From Castor canadensis (Eukaryota > Chordata > Mammalia > Rodentia > Castoridae), in the NCBI RefSeq assembly GCF_047511655.1, contig NC_133391.1, positions 123,574,384 through 123,638,383 of the forward strand: 64,000 bases of DNA. Direction: 5' to 3'. Shown here piece after piece: positions 24,810-36,662 of the stretch (position 1 is the first letter of the stretch; every line of letters begins with the position of its first letter). The notes under the pieces were generated by a model. The model was not told where the DNA came from. It did not search any database and worked only from the letters and a program-made list of their open reading frames with translations. Both the position numbers and the translations under genes were made by a program.

Positions 24810-27800
24810 GAGGGAGACCATACGATTTTTGGTCTTTTGGGCCAGGCTAACCTCACTCAGAATGATGTTCTCCAATTCCATCCATTTACCTGCGAATGAT
24901 AACATTTCATTGTTCTTTGTGGCTGCATATAATTCCACTGTGCATAAATACCACATTTTCTTGATTCATTCGTCAGTGGTGGGGCATCTTGGCTGTTTCC
25001 ATAACTTGGCTATTGTGAATAGTGCCACAATAAACATGGGTGTGCAGGTGCCTCTGGAGTAACCTGTGTCACAGTCTTTTGGGTATATCCCCAAAAGTGG
25101 TATTGCTGGATCAAATGGTAGATCAATGTTTAGCTTTTTAAGTAGCCTCCAAATTTTTTTCCAGAGTGGTTGTACTAGTTTACATTCCCACCAGCAGTGT
25201 AAGAGGGTTCCTTTTTCCCCAGCATCCTCACCAACACCTGTTGGTGGTGGTGTTGCTAATGATGGCTATTCTAACAGGGTGAGGTGGAATCTTTTTTTTT
25301 CTTTTATTATTCATCTGTGCATACAAGGCTTGGGTCATTTCTCCCCCCTGCCCCCACCCCCTCCCTTACCACCCACTCCGCCCCCTCCCTCTCCCCCGCA
25401 CCCCTCAATACCCAGCAGAAACTATTTTTCCCTTATTTCTAATTTTGTTGTAGAGAGAGTATAAGCAATAATAGGAAGGAACAAGGGTTTTTGCTGGTTG
25501 AGATAAGGATAGCTATACAGGGAGTTGACTCACATTGATTTCCTGTGTGTGTGTGTTAGGGGTGGAATCTTAGTGTGGTTTTAATTTGCATTTCCTTTAC
25601 TGCTAGAGATGGTGAGCATTTTTTCATGTGTTTTTTGGCCATTTGAATTTCTTCTTTTGAGAAAGTTCTGTTTAGTTCACTTGCCCATTTCTTTATTGGT
25701 TCATTAGTTTTGGGAGAATTTAGTTTTTTAAGTTCCCTATATATTCTGGTTATCAGTCCTTTGTCTGATGTGTAGCTGGCAAATATTTTCTCCCACTCTG
25801 TGGGTATTCTCTTCAGTTTAGAGACCATTTCTTTTAATGAGCAGAAGCTTTTTAGTTTTATGAAGTCCCATTTATCTATGCTATCTCTTAGTTGCTGTGC
25901 TGCTGGGGTTCCACTGAGAAAGTTCTTACCTAAACCTACTACCTCCAGAGTATTTCCTACTCTTTCCTGTATCAACTTTAGAGTTTGTGGTCTGATATTA
26001 AGATCATTGATCCATTTTTAGTTAATATTGGTATAGGGTGATATACATGGATCTAGTTTCAGTTTTTTGCAGACTACTAACCAGTTTTCCCAGCAGTTTT
26101 TGTTGAAGAGGCTGCTTTTTCTCCATCGTATATTTTTAGCACCTTTGTCAAAGACAAGTTGGCTATAGTTGTGTGGCTTCATATCTGGGTTCTCTATTCT
26201 GTTCCACTGGTCTTCATGTCTGTTTTTGTGCCAGTACCATGCTGTTTTTATTGTTACTGCTTTGTAATATAGTTTGAAGTCAGGTATTGTGATACCTCCA
26301 GCATTGTTCTTTTGACTGAGTATTGCCTTGGCTATTCGTGGCCTCTTGTGTTTCCATATAGATTTAATGGTAGATTTTTCAATCTCTTTAATGAATGTCA
26401 TTGGAATTTTGATGGGAATTGCATTAAACATGTAGATTACTTTTGGGAGTATAGACATTGTTACTATGTTGATTCTACCAATCCATGAGCGTGGGAGATC
26501 TCTCCACTTTCTACAGTGTTCCTCAATCTCTTTCTTCAGAAGTTTATAGTTTTCCTTGTAGAGGTTGTTCATATCCTTTGTTAGATTTAAACCGAGGTAT
26601 TTGATTTTTTTTGAGGCTATTGTAAGTGGAATTGTTTTCATAGATTCTTTCTCAGTTGGTTCATTATTAGTGTTTAGAAATTCTAATGATTTTTCTATGT
26701 TGATTTTATATCCTGCTACCTTGCTGTAGCTATTGATGGTGTCTAGGAGCTTTTGAGTAGAGTTTTTTGGGTCTTTAAGGTATAGGATCATGTCATCTGC
26801 AAATAGGGTATTTTGACAGTTTCTTTACCTATTTGCATTCCTTTTATTCCTTCTTCTTGCCTAATTGCTCTGGCTAGGAATTCCAGTGCTACGTTGAATA
26901 GGAGTGGAGATAGTGGGCATCCTTGTCTGGTTCCTGATTTTAGAGGGAATGGTTTCAGTTTTTCTCCGTTAAGTATAATGATGGCTGTAGGTTTGTCATC
27001 TACAGCTTTTATAATGTTGAGGTACTTTCCTTCTATTCCTAGTTTTCTTAGAGCTTTTTATCATGAAATGGTGTTGGATCTTATCAAAGGCTTTTTCTGC
27101 ATCTATTGAGATGATCAAGTGGTTTTTGTCTTTGCTTCTGTTAATGTGGTTTATTACGTTTATTGATTTTCGTATGTTGAACCACCCCTGCATCCCTGGG
27201 ATGAAGCCTACTTGGTCATGGTGAATGATATTTTTGATGTGTTGTTGAATTTGGTTTGCCATTATTTTATTGAGTATTTTTGCGTCGGTGTTCATTAAAG
27301 AGATTGGCCTATAGTTCTCCTTTTTGGAGGTGTCTTTGCCTGGTTTTGGGATAAGTGTAATACTGGCTTCATAAAATCTGTTCGGCAGTTTTCCTTCCCT
27401 TTCTATTTCGTGGAACAATTTAAGGAGGGTTGGTGTCAGTTCTTTAAAGGTGTGATAGAATTCAGCAGAGAATCCATCAGGTCCTGGACTTTTCTTTTTG
27501 GGGAGATTCTTGATTGCTGCTTCAATTTCATTTTGTGTCATAGATCTATTCAGTTCATTAATATCCTCTTGGTTCAGTTTTGGATGATCATATGTATCTA
27601 GAAATCTGTCCATTTAAAATTTTTGAATTTATTTGGATATAGGTTCTCGAAGTAGTCTCTGATGATTTCCTGGACTTCCATGGTGTTTGTTGTTATCTCC
27701 CCTTTTGCATTCTTAATTCTAATAATTTGGGTTTTATCTCTCCTCATTTTAGTCAGGTTTGCCAGGGGTCTGTCAATCTTGTTTATTTTTTCAAAGAACC

Positions 27801-28888
27801 AACTTTTTGTTTCATTGATTCTTTGTATGGTTTTTTTGGTTTCTATTTCGTTGATTTCAGCTCTTATTTTTATTATTTCTCTCCTTCTATTTGTTTTGGG
27901 ATTTGCTTGTTCTTGTTTTTCTAGGAGTTTGAGATGTATCATTAGGTCATTGATTTGGGATCTTTCAAGTCTTTTTAATATATGTACTCATGGCTATAAA
28001 CTTTCCTCTCAGGACTGCCTTTGCTGTGTCCCATAGGTTCTGGTAGGTTGTGTTTGCATTTTCATTGACTTCCAGGAACTTTTTAATTTCCTTTTTTATT
28101 TCATCAATGACCCATTGTTCATTAAACAATGAGTTATTCAGTTTCTAGCTATTTGCATGTTTTTTGTCTTTATTTTTGTTGTTGAGTTCTAGTTTTATTG
28201 CATTGTGATCAGATAGAATGGATGGTATAATTTTTATTTTCTTATATTTGCTGAGGCTTGCTTTGTGCCCTAGGATATGATCTATTTTGGAGAAGGTTCC
28301 ATGGGCTGCTGAGAAGAATGTATATTGTGTAGAAGTTGGATGAAATATTCTGTAGAAATCAAGTAGGTCCATTTGATGTATGGTATATTTTAGATCTAGG
28401 ATTTCTTTATTGATTTTTTTGTTTGGATGACCTATCTATGATGATAATGGGGTGATAACGACTCCCACCACCACTGTGTTGGAGTTAATATATGCTTTTA
28501 GGTCCTTCAGGGTATGTTTGATGAAATTTGGTGTGTTGACATTGGGTGCATATAGGTTGATAACTGTTATTTCCTTTTGGTCTACTTCCCCTTTTATTAT
28601 TATGGAATGTCCTTCTTTATCTTGTTTGATCAATGTAGGTTTGAAGTCTACTTTGTCAGAGAGAAGTATTGCTACTCTTGCCTGTTTTCGGGGGCCACTG
28701 GCTTGGTAAATCTTCTTCCAGCCTTTCATCCTAAGCCTATGTTTATTTCTGTCATTGAGATGGGTCTCCTGTAAGCAACAAATTGTTGGATCTTCCTTTT
28801 TAATCCATTTTGTCAAACAGTGCCTTTTGATGGGTGAATTAAGTCCATTAAGTGTTAGTACTGATAGGTATGTGGTGATTCCTGTCAT
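24810..28888 (-). pseudogene. LINE-1 ORF2 (endonuclease/reverse transcriptase), broken
   Basis: The endonuclease begins MTGITTYLSVLTLNGLNSPI at 28888. The motif expected as GDFN reads GVVI, and a stop follows within about ten codons (near 28436). The frame resumes at 28372-28145. Reverse-transcriptase sequence follows at 27613-26996 ([22 protein letters not shown]), an FADD motif lies near 26800, and the thumb/connection region runs 26791-26018 and 25975-25556. The piece at 27942-27598 is in a different frame. A second LINE-1 fragment splits the C-terminal part at 25294-25560. Confidence 0.85.
25294..25560 (-). mobile_element. LINE-1 3' end fragment nested in the larger LINE-1
   Basis: A 5'-truncated 3' UTR piece beginning with a T run on the plus strand and followed by the C-rich tract and the AGCAGAAACTATTTTTCCCTTA block. 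It is flanked by the perfect direct repeat GGTGGAATCTT at 25283-25293 and 25561-25571, which is the hallmark of LINE-1-mediated insertion. Confidence 0.9.
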
Positions 28889-28938
28889 TTAGTTGTCTTA
28901 GTTGTTTGAAGGTTTGATTGTGTGTACCTAAGTTGAGG

Positions 28939-30100
28939 TTACTCTCTACTTTCTTGCTTTTTCTTTTCCTGTGTCTTGGTGCTGCCTGTCTTTTCATGGT
29001 TAAGTTGGGTTTCATTTTCTGTGTGCAGAATCCCTTGAAGAATATTTTGTAGTGGTGGCTTTGTGGTCACATATTGTTTTAGCTTCTGTTTATCATGGAA
29101 GACTTTTACTGCTATCTGTTTTGAATGATAGTTTTGCTGGGTAGAGTATCCTGGGGTTGAAGTTATTTTCATTCAGTGCCCAGAAGATCTCACCCCACGC
29201 TCTTCTTGCTTTTAATGTTTCTGTTGAGAAGTCTGCTGTGATTTTGATGGGTTTACCTTTGTATGTTATTTGTTTTTTCTCTCTTACAGGCTTCAATATT
29301 CTTTCCCTAGTTTCTGAACTTGTTGTTTTAATGATGATATGTCGTGGAGTAGTTCTATTTTGATCTGGTCTGTTTGGTGTTCTGGAGGCCACTTGCACCT
29401 GTATGGGAATAGATTTCTCAATAGTTGCGCAATTTTCTGTTATTATTTTGTTAAATATATTACGCATTCCCTTTGCTTGCACCTCTTCTCCTTCTTCAAT
29501 GCCCATGATTCTCAAGTTTGGTCTTTTGATGGAGTCAGTGAGTTCTTGCATTTTCTTTTCACAGGTCTTGAGTTGTTTAATAGTTCTTCGGTTTTTCCTT
29601 TAATTATCATATCATCTTCGAGTTCTGAGATTCTGTCTTCTGTTTGTTCTATTCTGCTGGATTGGTCTTCCATTTTGTTTTGCAATTCTGTTTCATTCTT
29701 TTTCCTGAGATTTTCCATATCCTGAGTTGTTTCCTCTTTAATGTTGTCTATTTTCAACCTGAGTTCATTTATCTCTTTATTAATCGTGTTCTTTGTTTCA
29801 TTTTGGTGTTTATACATTGCTTCTATGGTTTCTTTTATTTCTTCTTGTGCTTTTTCAAATTCTCTATTTTTGTTGTCTGGGAATTTCTTGAGTGTCTCCT
29901 GTACATTTTGGTTGACCATACCCAGTACCATCTCTATAAAATTCTTATTGATTACCTGTAGTATTTCTTCTTTTAGATGGTTCTTGTGGGCTTCATTGGG
30001 TTCTTTGGCATAGTTTATCTTTATTTTGTTGGAGTCTGGATCTGAGTATCTGTTTTCTTCATTTCCCTCTGGTTCCTATAGTAATTTTTTGCTGTAGGGA
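28939..30100 (-). pseudogene. LINE-1 ORF1 (RNA-binding chaperone), broken
   Basis: The coiled-coil half is readable at 29931-29512 (many E/K/N heptads, ending near SRIEQTEDRISELEDD), the RRM-like and C-terminal half at 29551-29093 (RIMGIEEGEE, then RRAWGEIFWALNENN) and 29172-28939. The three pieces lie in three different frames, so there are frameshifts near 29540 and 29150, and another near 30085 in the N-terminal part. ORF1p forms trimers that coat LINE-1 RNA; this copy cannot make it. Confidence 0.8.
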
Positions 30101-30119
30101 AACTGGTGTCCCTGTTTTT

Positions 30120-31518
30120 TCTGTCTTCCTGTCACTGCTCTTGGTGTTGTTATTGTCCCTGTACTGTGTGCAATTAAGTATTTTCTAGCTTGTAATAATA
30201 AAAATGGTAATATTTAGAATGGAAGGGTGAGAGGGGATGCAAAGCAAAGAAGTTAAAGAAAAAGAGAAAAACAAATAAACAAATAAGTAGAAAAAACAAA
30301 ACAAACAAAAGTTTCAAAGATACAAACAGGGAGAGATAGTGTACTAATCAACAATAAGCTGAACAGGCATTAGAGAGGATTGAAAATAAAAAATAAAAAA
30401 AATTAAAAATTAAAAAAAATAAATAAGTGAAAAAAAAACTCCAAGTTCAAATGCAATAAAGTTTCAGTCTTAATAATTTTGGTGTTAGTTCCTCAGCCTC
30501 CAATCTTCCAGATGGTGTCTCAGAAGTAGTTCTGTCATTGACTCATCAAAGGGGAAAAAAACTAAAACAAAACAAAATAACACAAAACAAAACAAAAACC
30601 CCAAAAAGTGTCCCAAGTTTAAATACAATACAGTTTCAGTAAGTTTTTCAGCATGCAGGTGTAGTTCAGTTGTTGACTCATCAAAGGTAGGGAGATAGAA
30701 AAGAAAAGAAAAAAAAAGAGTCTGGAGCCAGGTCCGTGAATGGCTATCTGAGGCTATGACTTGCCTGCCCTCTGCTGTCAGCCTGCTGTTGCTGGAGGCG
30801 TTATTTATGCAGATCTCAGGGGTGAGCTTAACACTCACCTGGCCCTGCAGGCTTTGTTTACTCTGAGTTCTCTTGTGTGTGAGCCACTGCTAGAAGCTTT
30901 CCCCTTTCCAAGCACACTGGGGGAGGTGACACTGCACCCACTTTCTCAGGCCTGCGTGTTTATTTACAGTTCACATGGGAAGTGGGTCTTCCCCCCTCTC
31001 CTGTGGAGTTTTCCTCCCACCGCCACTTTTACAAGCTTTCCTACTCCTGGTTGCTTGGTGGGTGCCGCTGCTCCTGCCTTCTCCAGCTGACTTGTTGTGA
31101 GGGATTTCCCCTCCCCCCTCTTCAGCGCTCAGGGTGCCCCGCCCTCTTTGCTCCGTGTCTTTTTTGTTGTTCTTGCTTATTATTCAGTTTTTTTCTTTTT
31201 CCCTGGGTGGGGGTCGGTCTGTCAAGGGGCTATGCTGATCTGGCCCAGGGTTGTCTGTGGGAGTACCAACTGCTGCTTAGCTCACCTCATGGTCTGCATC
31301 TTCCCAAACCGTCTGGGCGCTCCTGTCAGGCGGAGGCACGGGAGCCTTCCTGATTTCTCCATTTAATGTGGACATGCTATGCACAGGCTGGAGGTGTGAA
31401 GGAGTCAAAATTTTGCCTCTTCTCGGTGGTTTTTCCTTTAAGGTGTATCTCCAGCGTCTCTCCAAGATTTCACTTTAAGAGGCACGCTTTCTGCTTCCTC
31501 CCTCAAGCCACCATCCAG
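30120..31518 (-). promoter_or_regulatory. LINE-1 5' UTR with duplicated unit
   Basis: Upstream of ORF1 the sense strand has a GC-richer outer part (about 30730-31518, with several CpGs near 31310) and an A-rich plus-strand part (30230-30730). Two related units lie at about 30434-30555 and 30603-30690. Both contain CCAAGTT.AAAT.CAATA.AGTTTCAGT and then TTGACTCATCAAAGG. The 5' UTR of an active LINE-1 carries its RNA polymerase II promoter; activity here is unknown. Confidence 0.6.
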
Positions 31519-32269
31519 GGTTCCTGTTTCACTGCATCCTTGCCAGCATTTGTTGTTGTTTTTGCTCTAGAGGGAGAATTTTTTTTGGTGGCGCTTGGGT
31601 TTGAACTCAGGGCTTCACTCTTGCAAGGCAGGCATTCTTACCACTTGAGCCACTCTGCCATCCCTGTTTCTGCTCTTAACTAGGGTGAGATGAACTCTTA
31701 GTGTCATTTTGATTTGCATCTCGTATAACCAGGAAGTTGAACACTTCTTCATGTATTTACTGGTCATTTGTAGCTCTTCCTTTGAGAATTCCCTGTTTAA
31801 TTCATGTGCCCTTTTCTTCATTGGGGTGTTGATTCTTCAGAGGCTGAGTCTTTTGAGTTCCCTGTAGATTGGGATCTCAATGGGTTGCTGGCAAAGATTT
31901 TCTCTCATTCTATGGGCTGTCTCTTGAGTCTAGTGACTATTTATTTTACTGTGCAGAAGCTTTTGAATTTTATCCCATTTGTACATCCTTTCTCTTGGTT
32001 GCTGAGCCATTAGAGTTTTGTTTAGGAAGTCATTCCCTATGCTTATCTGTTCCAGTGTATTTCCTCTACTTCCTACAGTGGTTTCTAAGTTCCAGGCCTT
32101 ATATTAAGGTCTTTGATGTGAGTTGATAATGATACTGGGGGAGAGACAGGGATCTAGTTTCACTCTTCTTTCTACTGTGGATATCCAGTTTTCCCAACAT
32201 TTGTTGAAGAGTCTGTCTTTTCTCCATTGTGTGCTTTGGACTCTTTTGTTGAAAATCAGTTGGCTGTAG
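31519..32269 (-). mobile_element. Older LINE-1, continuation (right of the nested insertion)
   Basis: Sequence after the younger LINE-1 resumes the older element where 24301 left off (the GGTTCCT...TTGCCAGCATTTGTTGTTG block that follows in other LINE-1 copies here, such as 25200-25250). The minus strand encodes ORF2 C-terminal fragments such as HELNREFSKEELQM. An ID-like SINE interrupts it at 31579-31666. Confidence 0.75.
31579..31666 (-). mobile_element. ID-like SINE inside the older LINE-1
   Basis: TTTTTTGGTGGCGCTTGGGT, TTGAACTCAGGGCTTCACTC, TTACCACTTGAGCCACTCTG identify an antisense ID unit. Confidence 0.85.
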
Positions 32270-32378
32270 CTCAGGGTATGGAAACTGCTACATAGCCAAG
32301 GTTGGCCTGTAACTAACGATTCTCCAGCCTCTGCCTCGTGAGTGGTGGGATTACAGAAACTTGCCACCATACCCAGCT
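32270..32378 (-). mobile_element. B1-like SINE
   Basis: GCTACATAGCCAAGGTTGGC, GGTGGGATTACAGAAACTTG and CCACCATACCCAGC define an antisense B1 unit at the edge of the older LINE-1. Confidence 0.8.
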
Positions 32379-32384
32379 TTATCT

Positions 32385-32760
32385 CCCCATGTCTTGAATC
32401 TAGGCTGGCTTTGTAACTTACTTTGGCTTGCAGAACATGGCAGCATTAGCGGTGTTCCAAGTGTAGGCCTCTAGAGGCCTTTTATACTTCTACTTTCTGT
32501 CATGGAACCCTGACACCTCTATGAGAATAAGCCAGAGGTAGCCTCCTGGAGGAAGAGAGATTGTGTGAAAGACAGTGAAATGGCCCAGACTGTGGCCATC
32601 CTATCTACACCCTCAAGCATGGAAGAAAGCTCACTGGGATAAGCAGCAGAGCTGCCATTACAACCCATGGTGGCTGTTGGTGTAAGAAGTTAAGACCAAA
32701 AAACTGTCCAGCTGTAGACTTGTCAGCAAAAATAAACATTTATCATTGCATTCCACTCAA
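32385..32760 (+). mobile_element. Possible MaLR-type LTR relic
   Basis: CCTCTAGAGGCCTTTTATAC, GAATAAGCCAGAGGTAGCCT, CCTGGAGGAAGAGAG and the ending AAATAAACATTTATCATTG fit the order of old mammalian LTRs of the MLT type. No viral coding sequence is present. Confidence 0.45.
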
Positions 32761-32879
32761 ATTTAGAAATTTAGTTTGTTACAAGTTTCACTGTGGCAGC
32801 AGGAATGGATTTAGTCAGGAAATTTTCAAAGCAGTTTATATTCATCACCTCTCAGTATTCAAAGGTGAGCATTCCCTCC

Positions 32880-33250
32880 GTTCTCCTCCCTTTTTCAAGT
32901 CAGTATTCCAGGCACACCGCTGCCTCGGCAGTGCTGGCCCAGGTGTCCTCATGGCACAGACCCTCCTTACTTTTGGATCACTGCTCAAGTGTCGCCTTCC
33001 AAGTGAGCCCTTTCTGTGCCTCTCTGTAAGTTCACTGCAATCAATGGTGAGAATGCACTTCAGGCTCCACCCCTGCTCCTCAGCACACACTTCCATCTGC
33101 CACAGGATGTATCTTCTCTAGTCGTCCCTCCTGCTCCAATGTAAATGCCACCAACCTAAGGATTTTGTCTACTTTGTTTATTGCTGTATCTCAGGTCTAG
33201 AATACTGCTTGGAACATATGAAACACTCAAATATTTGGTGAGTATTGAGT
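32880..33250 (+). mobile_element. L2 3' end fragment
   Basis: CTGCTCAAGTGTCGCCTTCC, TTTGTTTATTGCTGTATCTC and the terminal AATACTGCTTGGAACATATG follow the consensus order of the L2 3' UTR. Confidence 0.7.
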
Positions 33251-33573
33251 ACAATCCTCAATGTACTGAGGAGGAAATAGATACAGGGTAAGATCAGAGT
33301 GTATTAGTGTCAGAGCCAGCTCTCAAAATCAGGCAGGCAGGATCCAGGCTTCCATAGTCTGGATGTGTCCACTGCAAAGCTGACAAATACATGTGAACTC
33401 GATAAACTCTTCACACCTTTGATGCAGGTGTCTCTCTCCAAGGCAGTTCTGCACTTGCTTAACCAAAGAGAATGTAATATTAAAGTTTCAGAAAGAATCT
33501 AGATTTTTGAGCAAGACCAGCAGTGAAAAACAACCCAAAAAAATTCTCATTTTTAAATTCTATTGGTTTAAAA

Positions 33574-33907
33574 TTTTTTTTTTTTTTTAGTAGTACTGGA
33601 GTTTGAACTCATGGATTCACTTGTTAGGCAGGTGCTCTACTGCTTGAGCCAAGCCCCAGACTTTTTTGTTCTGGTTATTTTGGAGATAGGATCTTGCTTT
33701 TGGCCCAGGCTAGCTTGGGTCATGATTATTATTCTACTTTATGCTTCCTGCTGTTGCTAGGATGACAAGTGTGTACCACCACACCCAGCTTTTTTCTGAT
33801 GGTGTCTTGCAAACTTTTTCTGCCTGGGCTGGCCTGGAACCAGAATTCTCTGGATTTTAGCCTTTGAAGTAAGTAGGATTACAGGTATGAGTCACCAGCA
33901 CCTGGCT
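33574..33907 (-). mobile_element. Composite ID/B1/B1 SINE (trimer)
   Basis: T run, ID unit (GTTAGGCAGGTGCTCTACTG), first B1 unit ending CACCACACCCAGC and second ending TATGAGTCACCAGCACCTGG. Confidence 0.85.
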
Positions 33908-34424
33908 ACTTTTTTTTTTTTCCATAAGACAGGAAGGGTTTCACTACAGAAAGCCTGCCTTACTCACAGACTTAATTAATGTGTGTTTTTTGAACAAGCA
34001 TGGGTAAAACAAAGTAAATAAGAAAAATCAAAAGAAATTTCAAAGAGAAAGTTTTTTAATTCCAGTGTGTGTATTACACAGCTTAGTTGATGTGAAGAAG
34101 CTCTTAGTCTTATGTTATTGTCAATTTGTGTTTAAATCACTGTGTGATCTGCTGAGTGCTTTCCTGCCCTTAATTTTGTGAAAATCTGCCTTCCAAAAGC
34201 AAATGGTGATCCCCCAAGGTAAAGTGATTATGCTTAATTTAAATGATAAAGTGAACTTTGAGATTTGATGAAAGGCAGCATGTCCTTAACAGAAGCTGGG
34301 CGAGGTTGTGGGGAAATGAATCAAGCATCCACGGGTACAGCACTGAGCTCTAGGCATCCCGAGCATTCACTGGTTTTCTTCAATGGTGGTCTCCTTAACC
34401 CTTAGACCTGTGGATTCCAAGTCT

Positions 34425-34517
34425 ACAGCATATAGCCCAGGCTGGCCTTGAAATTGTGATCTTCCTACCTCTACTTCCTGAGTGCTGGGATTACAGGTAT
34501 GTTCCACCATAACTGGC
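34425..34517 (-). mobile_element. B1-like SINE
   Basis: CAGCATATAGCCCAGGCTGG, CTGAGTGCTGGGATTACAGG and CCACCATAACTGGC mark an antisense B1 unit. Confidence 0.8.
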
Positions 34518-35962
34518 TTCACTACATAACTTTTTTTTTTATCCATTTTTACAGATAATCTCAATCTAGCTCCATACTTGTAACTTAAAACCATTTCTTT
34601 ACAATACTATTTTTTCCCTAGCACCACTGTCCTAAAAATTTGAAGGTTATACTATTGGATTTGTGTGTGTGTGTATTAATTTAATAAAATTAAATTAATT
34701 TTATTTAGTGACAGACACATAAATATTATTAAATTTGTGAATAAGTATAACTTAATTTGACTTTCCAGGACTGTCTGTATGAACAAATTTTCACACCAGA
34801 AAACAAATGACCTTTTTCACTGGTAGATTACAAGCCTGAATTTTTGTCAAGGAAGGATACTCATTGAATAAACTACCCAACATGTAAGGAAATACAAATT
34901 ACGCTTAAGAGAAATTCCCACTTAAACTGGTAAGGATGAAAAATACTCAAATGCTGAGAAAGAAATTAGGAAGACTATCTTATTCATCATCTAAAAACTT
35001 AACTAAGGAGATGAACGACCTCTACAATGAAAATATAAAACATGGAAGAATGAAAGTGAAGAAGGTTCTAGAAGATGGAGAGACTTCCCAAATTCACTGA
35101 TCAGCAAAATTAATATTATAAAAATGGATATCTTACAAGTGATCTACATATTCAATGCAATCCCCATCAAAATCCCAGTACATTCTTCACAAAACTAGAA
35201 AAAAAAAGTCCTAAAATTTATATGGAAGCAAAAGAGACCTGGAAAAGCCACAGCAATCCTTAGTAAAAAGAGCAAGGCTGGAGGTATCACAGTTCCTGAC
35301 TTTAAATTATACTGCAGAGCCACAGTAACAAAAACAGCATAGTATTGGCACAAAAACAGACAAGTAGACCAATGGAATAGAATAGAAAACCCAGAAAGAA
35401 GTCCACGCTGCAGCCATTAGATTTTCAACAAAGTTGCTAAAAACATACATAGTTAAAAAGACAGCCTGTTAAAAAAATTGTGTTGGGAAAACTGTACATC
35501 CACATGTAAAAGATTGAAACCAGACCTCTAGATCTCACCCTGTACAAAAATAAATTCAAAAAATGTTCCAAAGACCTCAGTGTAAGACCTGAAACTTTGA
35601 AAGTACTGGAGGAAAATGTAGAAAACACTTGAAGATGTAGGCACAGGCAATGACTTCCTGAACAGGACTCCCGTGTCTCAGGAAGTAATGGGACGACTTG
35701 TCAAATGGGATTAATCATACTAACAGCTTCTGGAAATCAAAGGAATCAATTACCAGAGCAAAGAGACAAGCTATTCATCTGATAAGGGATTAATAAACAG
35801 AATTTATAAAGAGCTCAAAAAATTAAACACCAAAATAAGTAATCCAATTAATAAATGGGCAAATGAAATGGACAGTTTTCAAAAGACATAAATGGTCAAT
35901 AAATACATGAATAAACATTAATCATCGGTAGGCATAAAGGAAATGCAAATCAAAACAATGAA

Positions 35963-36300
35963 ACTGGGTGAGGTGGTGCATATCTGTTCCCACTACTCAG
36001 GAGGCAGAGATTGGGAGGATCGTGGTTTGGGGCCCCATCTGAACAAACAAAGTGGGTGTGGTAGTCCATGCCTGAAATTTCAACTATGCTGAAGGCGTAG
36101 GTAAGAGAATTATGGTCAAGGGCAACCTAGGTAAAAAGTATAAGAACTTATCTGAAAAACAGAAAAATAACTAAAGCAAAAAGGGTCGGGGATGTGACTC
36201 AAGTCATAGAGCACTAGCCTAACAAAAGCGAGGCTCCGAATTCAAACCCTATCACCACCAAAAAAACCCCCCAAAAAACAAAAAACCCTCAAAACCCAAA
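35963..36300 (+). mobile_element. Composite B1/B1/ID SINE (trimer) inside a LINE-1
   Basis: GGGTGAGGTGGTGCATATCT, then GTGGGTGTGGTAGTCCATGC, then the ID unit GGGTCGGGGATGTGACTCAA to TTCAAACCCTATCACCACC with an A/C-rich tail. Confidence 0.8.
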
Positions 36301-36628
36301 AAACTGCATTAAGATTCCATCTCATGCCAGTCAGAACAGCTAGGATGCAGGTGTGTGTGAGGGGGAAGAAGAAGAAACACTTATACAATGTATAAATTAA
36401 AAATTAGTGTAGCCACTGTGACAATCAGAATGAAAGTTCCTTAAAAAATTAAAAATACAATTACCATATGATCCTGCCATACCACTTTGGGGCACATTAT
36501 CTGAAGGAATCCAAAGGTGTGTGCACAACAAAGACACCTGCACACCTATGTGTATGGAAGCAGCATTCACAATAGCCAAACTGTGGATTTAGCTTCGGTG
36601 CACATCAGCAGATGAAGGAATAAAGAAA

Positions 36629-36662
36629 ATGTCTGTCTCTCTGTCTATCTATCTATCCTATC
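36629..36662 (+). repeat. Short TCTG/TCTA microsatellite
   Basis: GTCTGTCTCTCTGTCTATCT and ATCTATCC within the LINE-1 ORF2 end. Confidence 0.8.

Larger units (their letters stand above)
24302..31518 (-). mobile_element. Near full-length LINE-1 (antisense to window, same sense as NLN), defective
   Basis: Reading the minus strand: 5' UTR about 31518-30120, ORF1 about 30100-28939, ORF2 from 28888 down to about 24800, 3' UTR with C-rich (G-rich on the sense strand) tract, and A-tail seen as T runs at 24302-24337. Excluding a 270-base internal insertion it is about 6.9 kb. The flanks carry GGTTCCT at 24295-24301 and 31519-31525, a likely target-site duplication. Both flanks are parts of an older LINE-1, so this copy landed inside another. 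Confidence 0.85.

Noticed and set aside
25066-25464. 132-codon plus-strand open frame ending in a proline-rich stretch
   Set aside because: Antisense of LINE-1 ORF2 joined to the C-rich 3' UTR tract of a nested fragment; the [12 protein letters not shown] part recurs at every LINE-1 3' end.
27662-28036. Hydrophobic, membrane-like 124-codon plus-strand frame (and similar ones at 29339-30013)
   Set aside because: Antisense of lysine- and glutamate-rich LINE-1 coding sequence translates as F, L, I and S, mimicking membrane segments.
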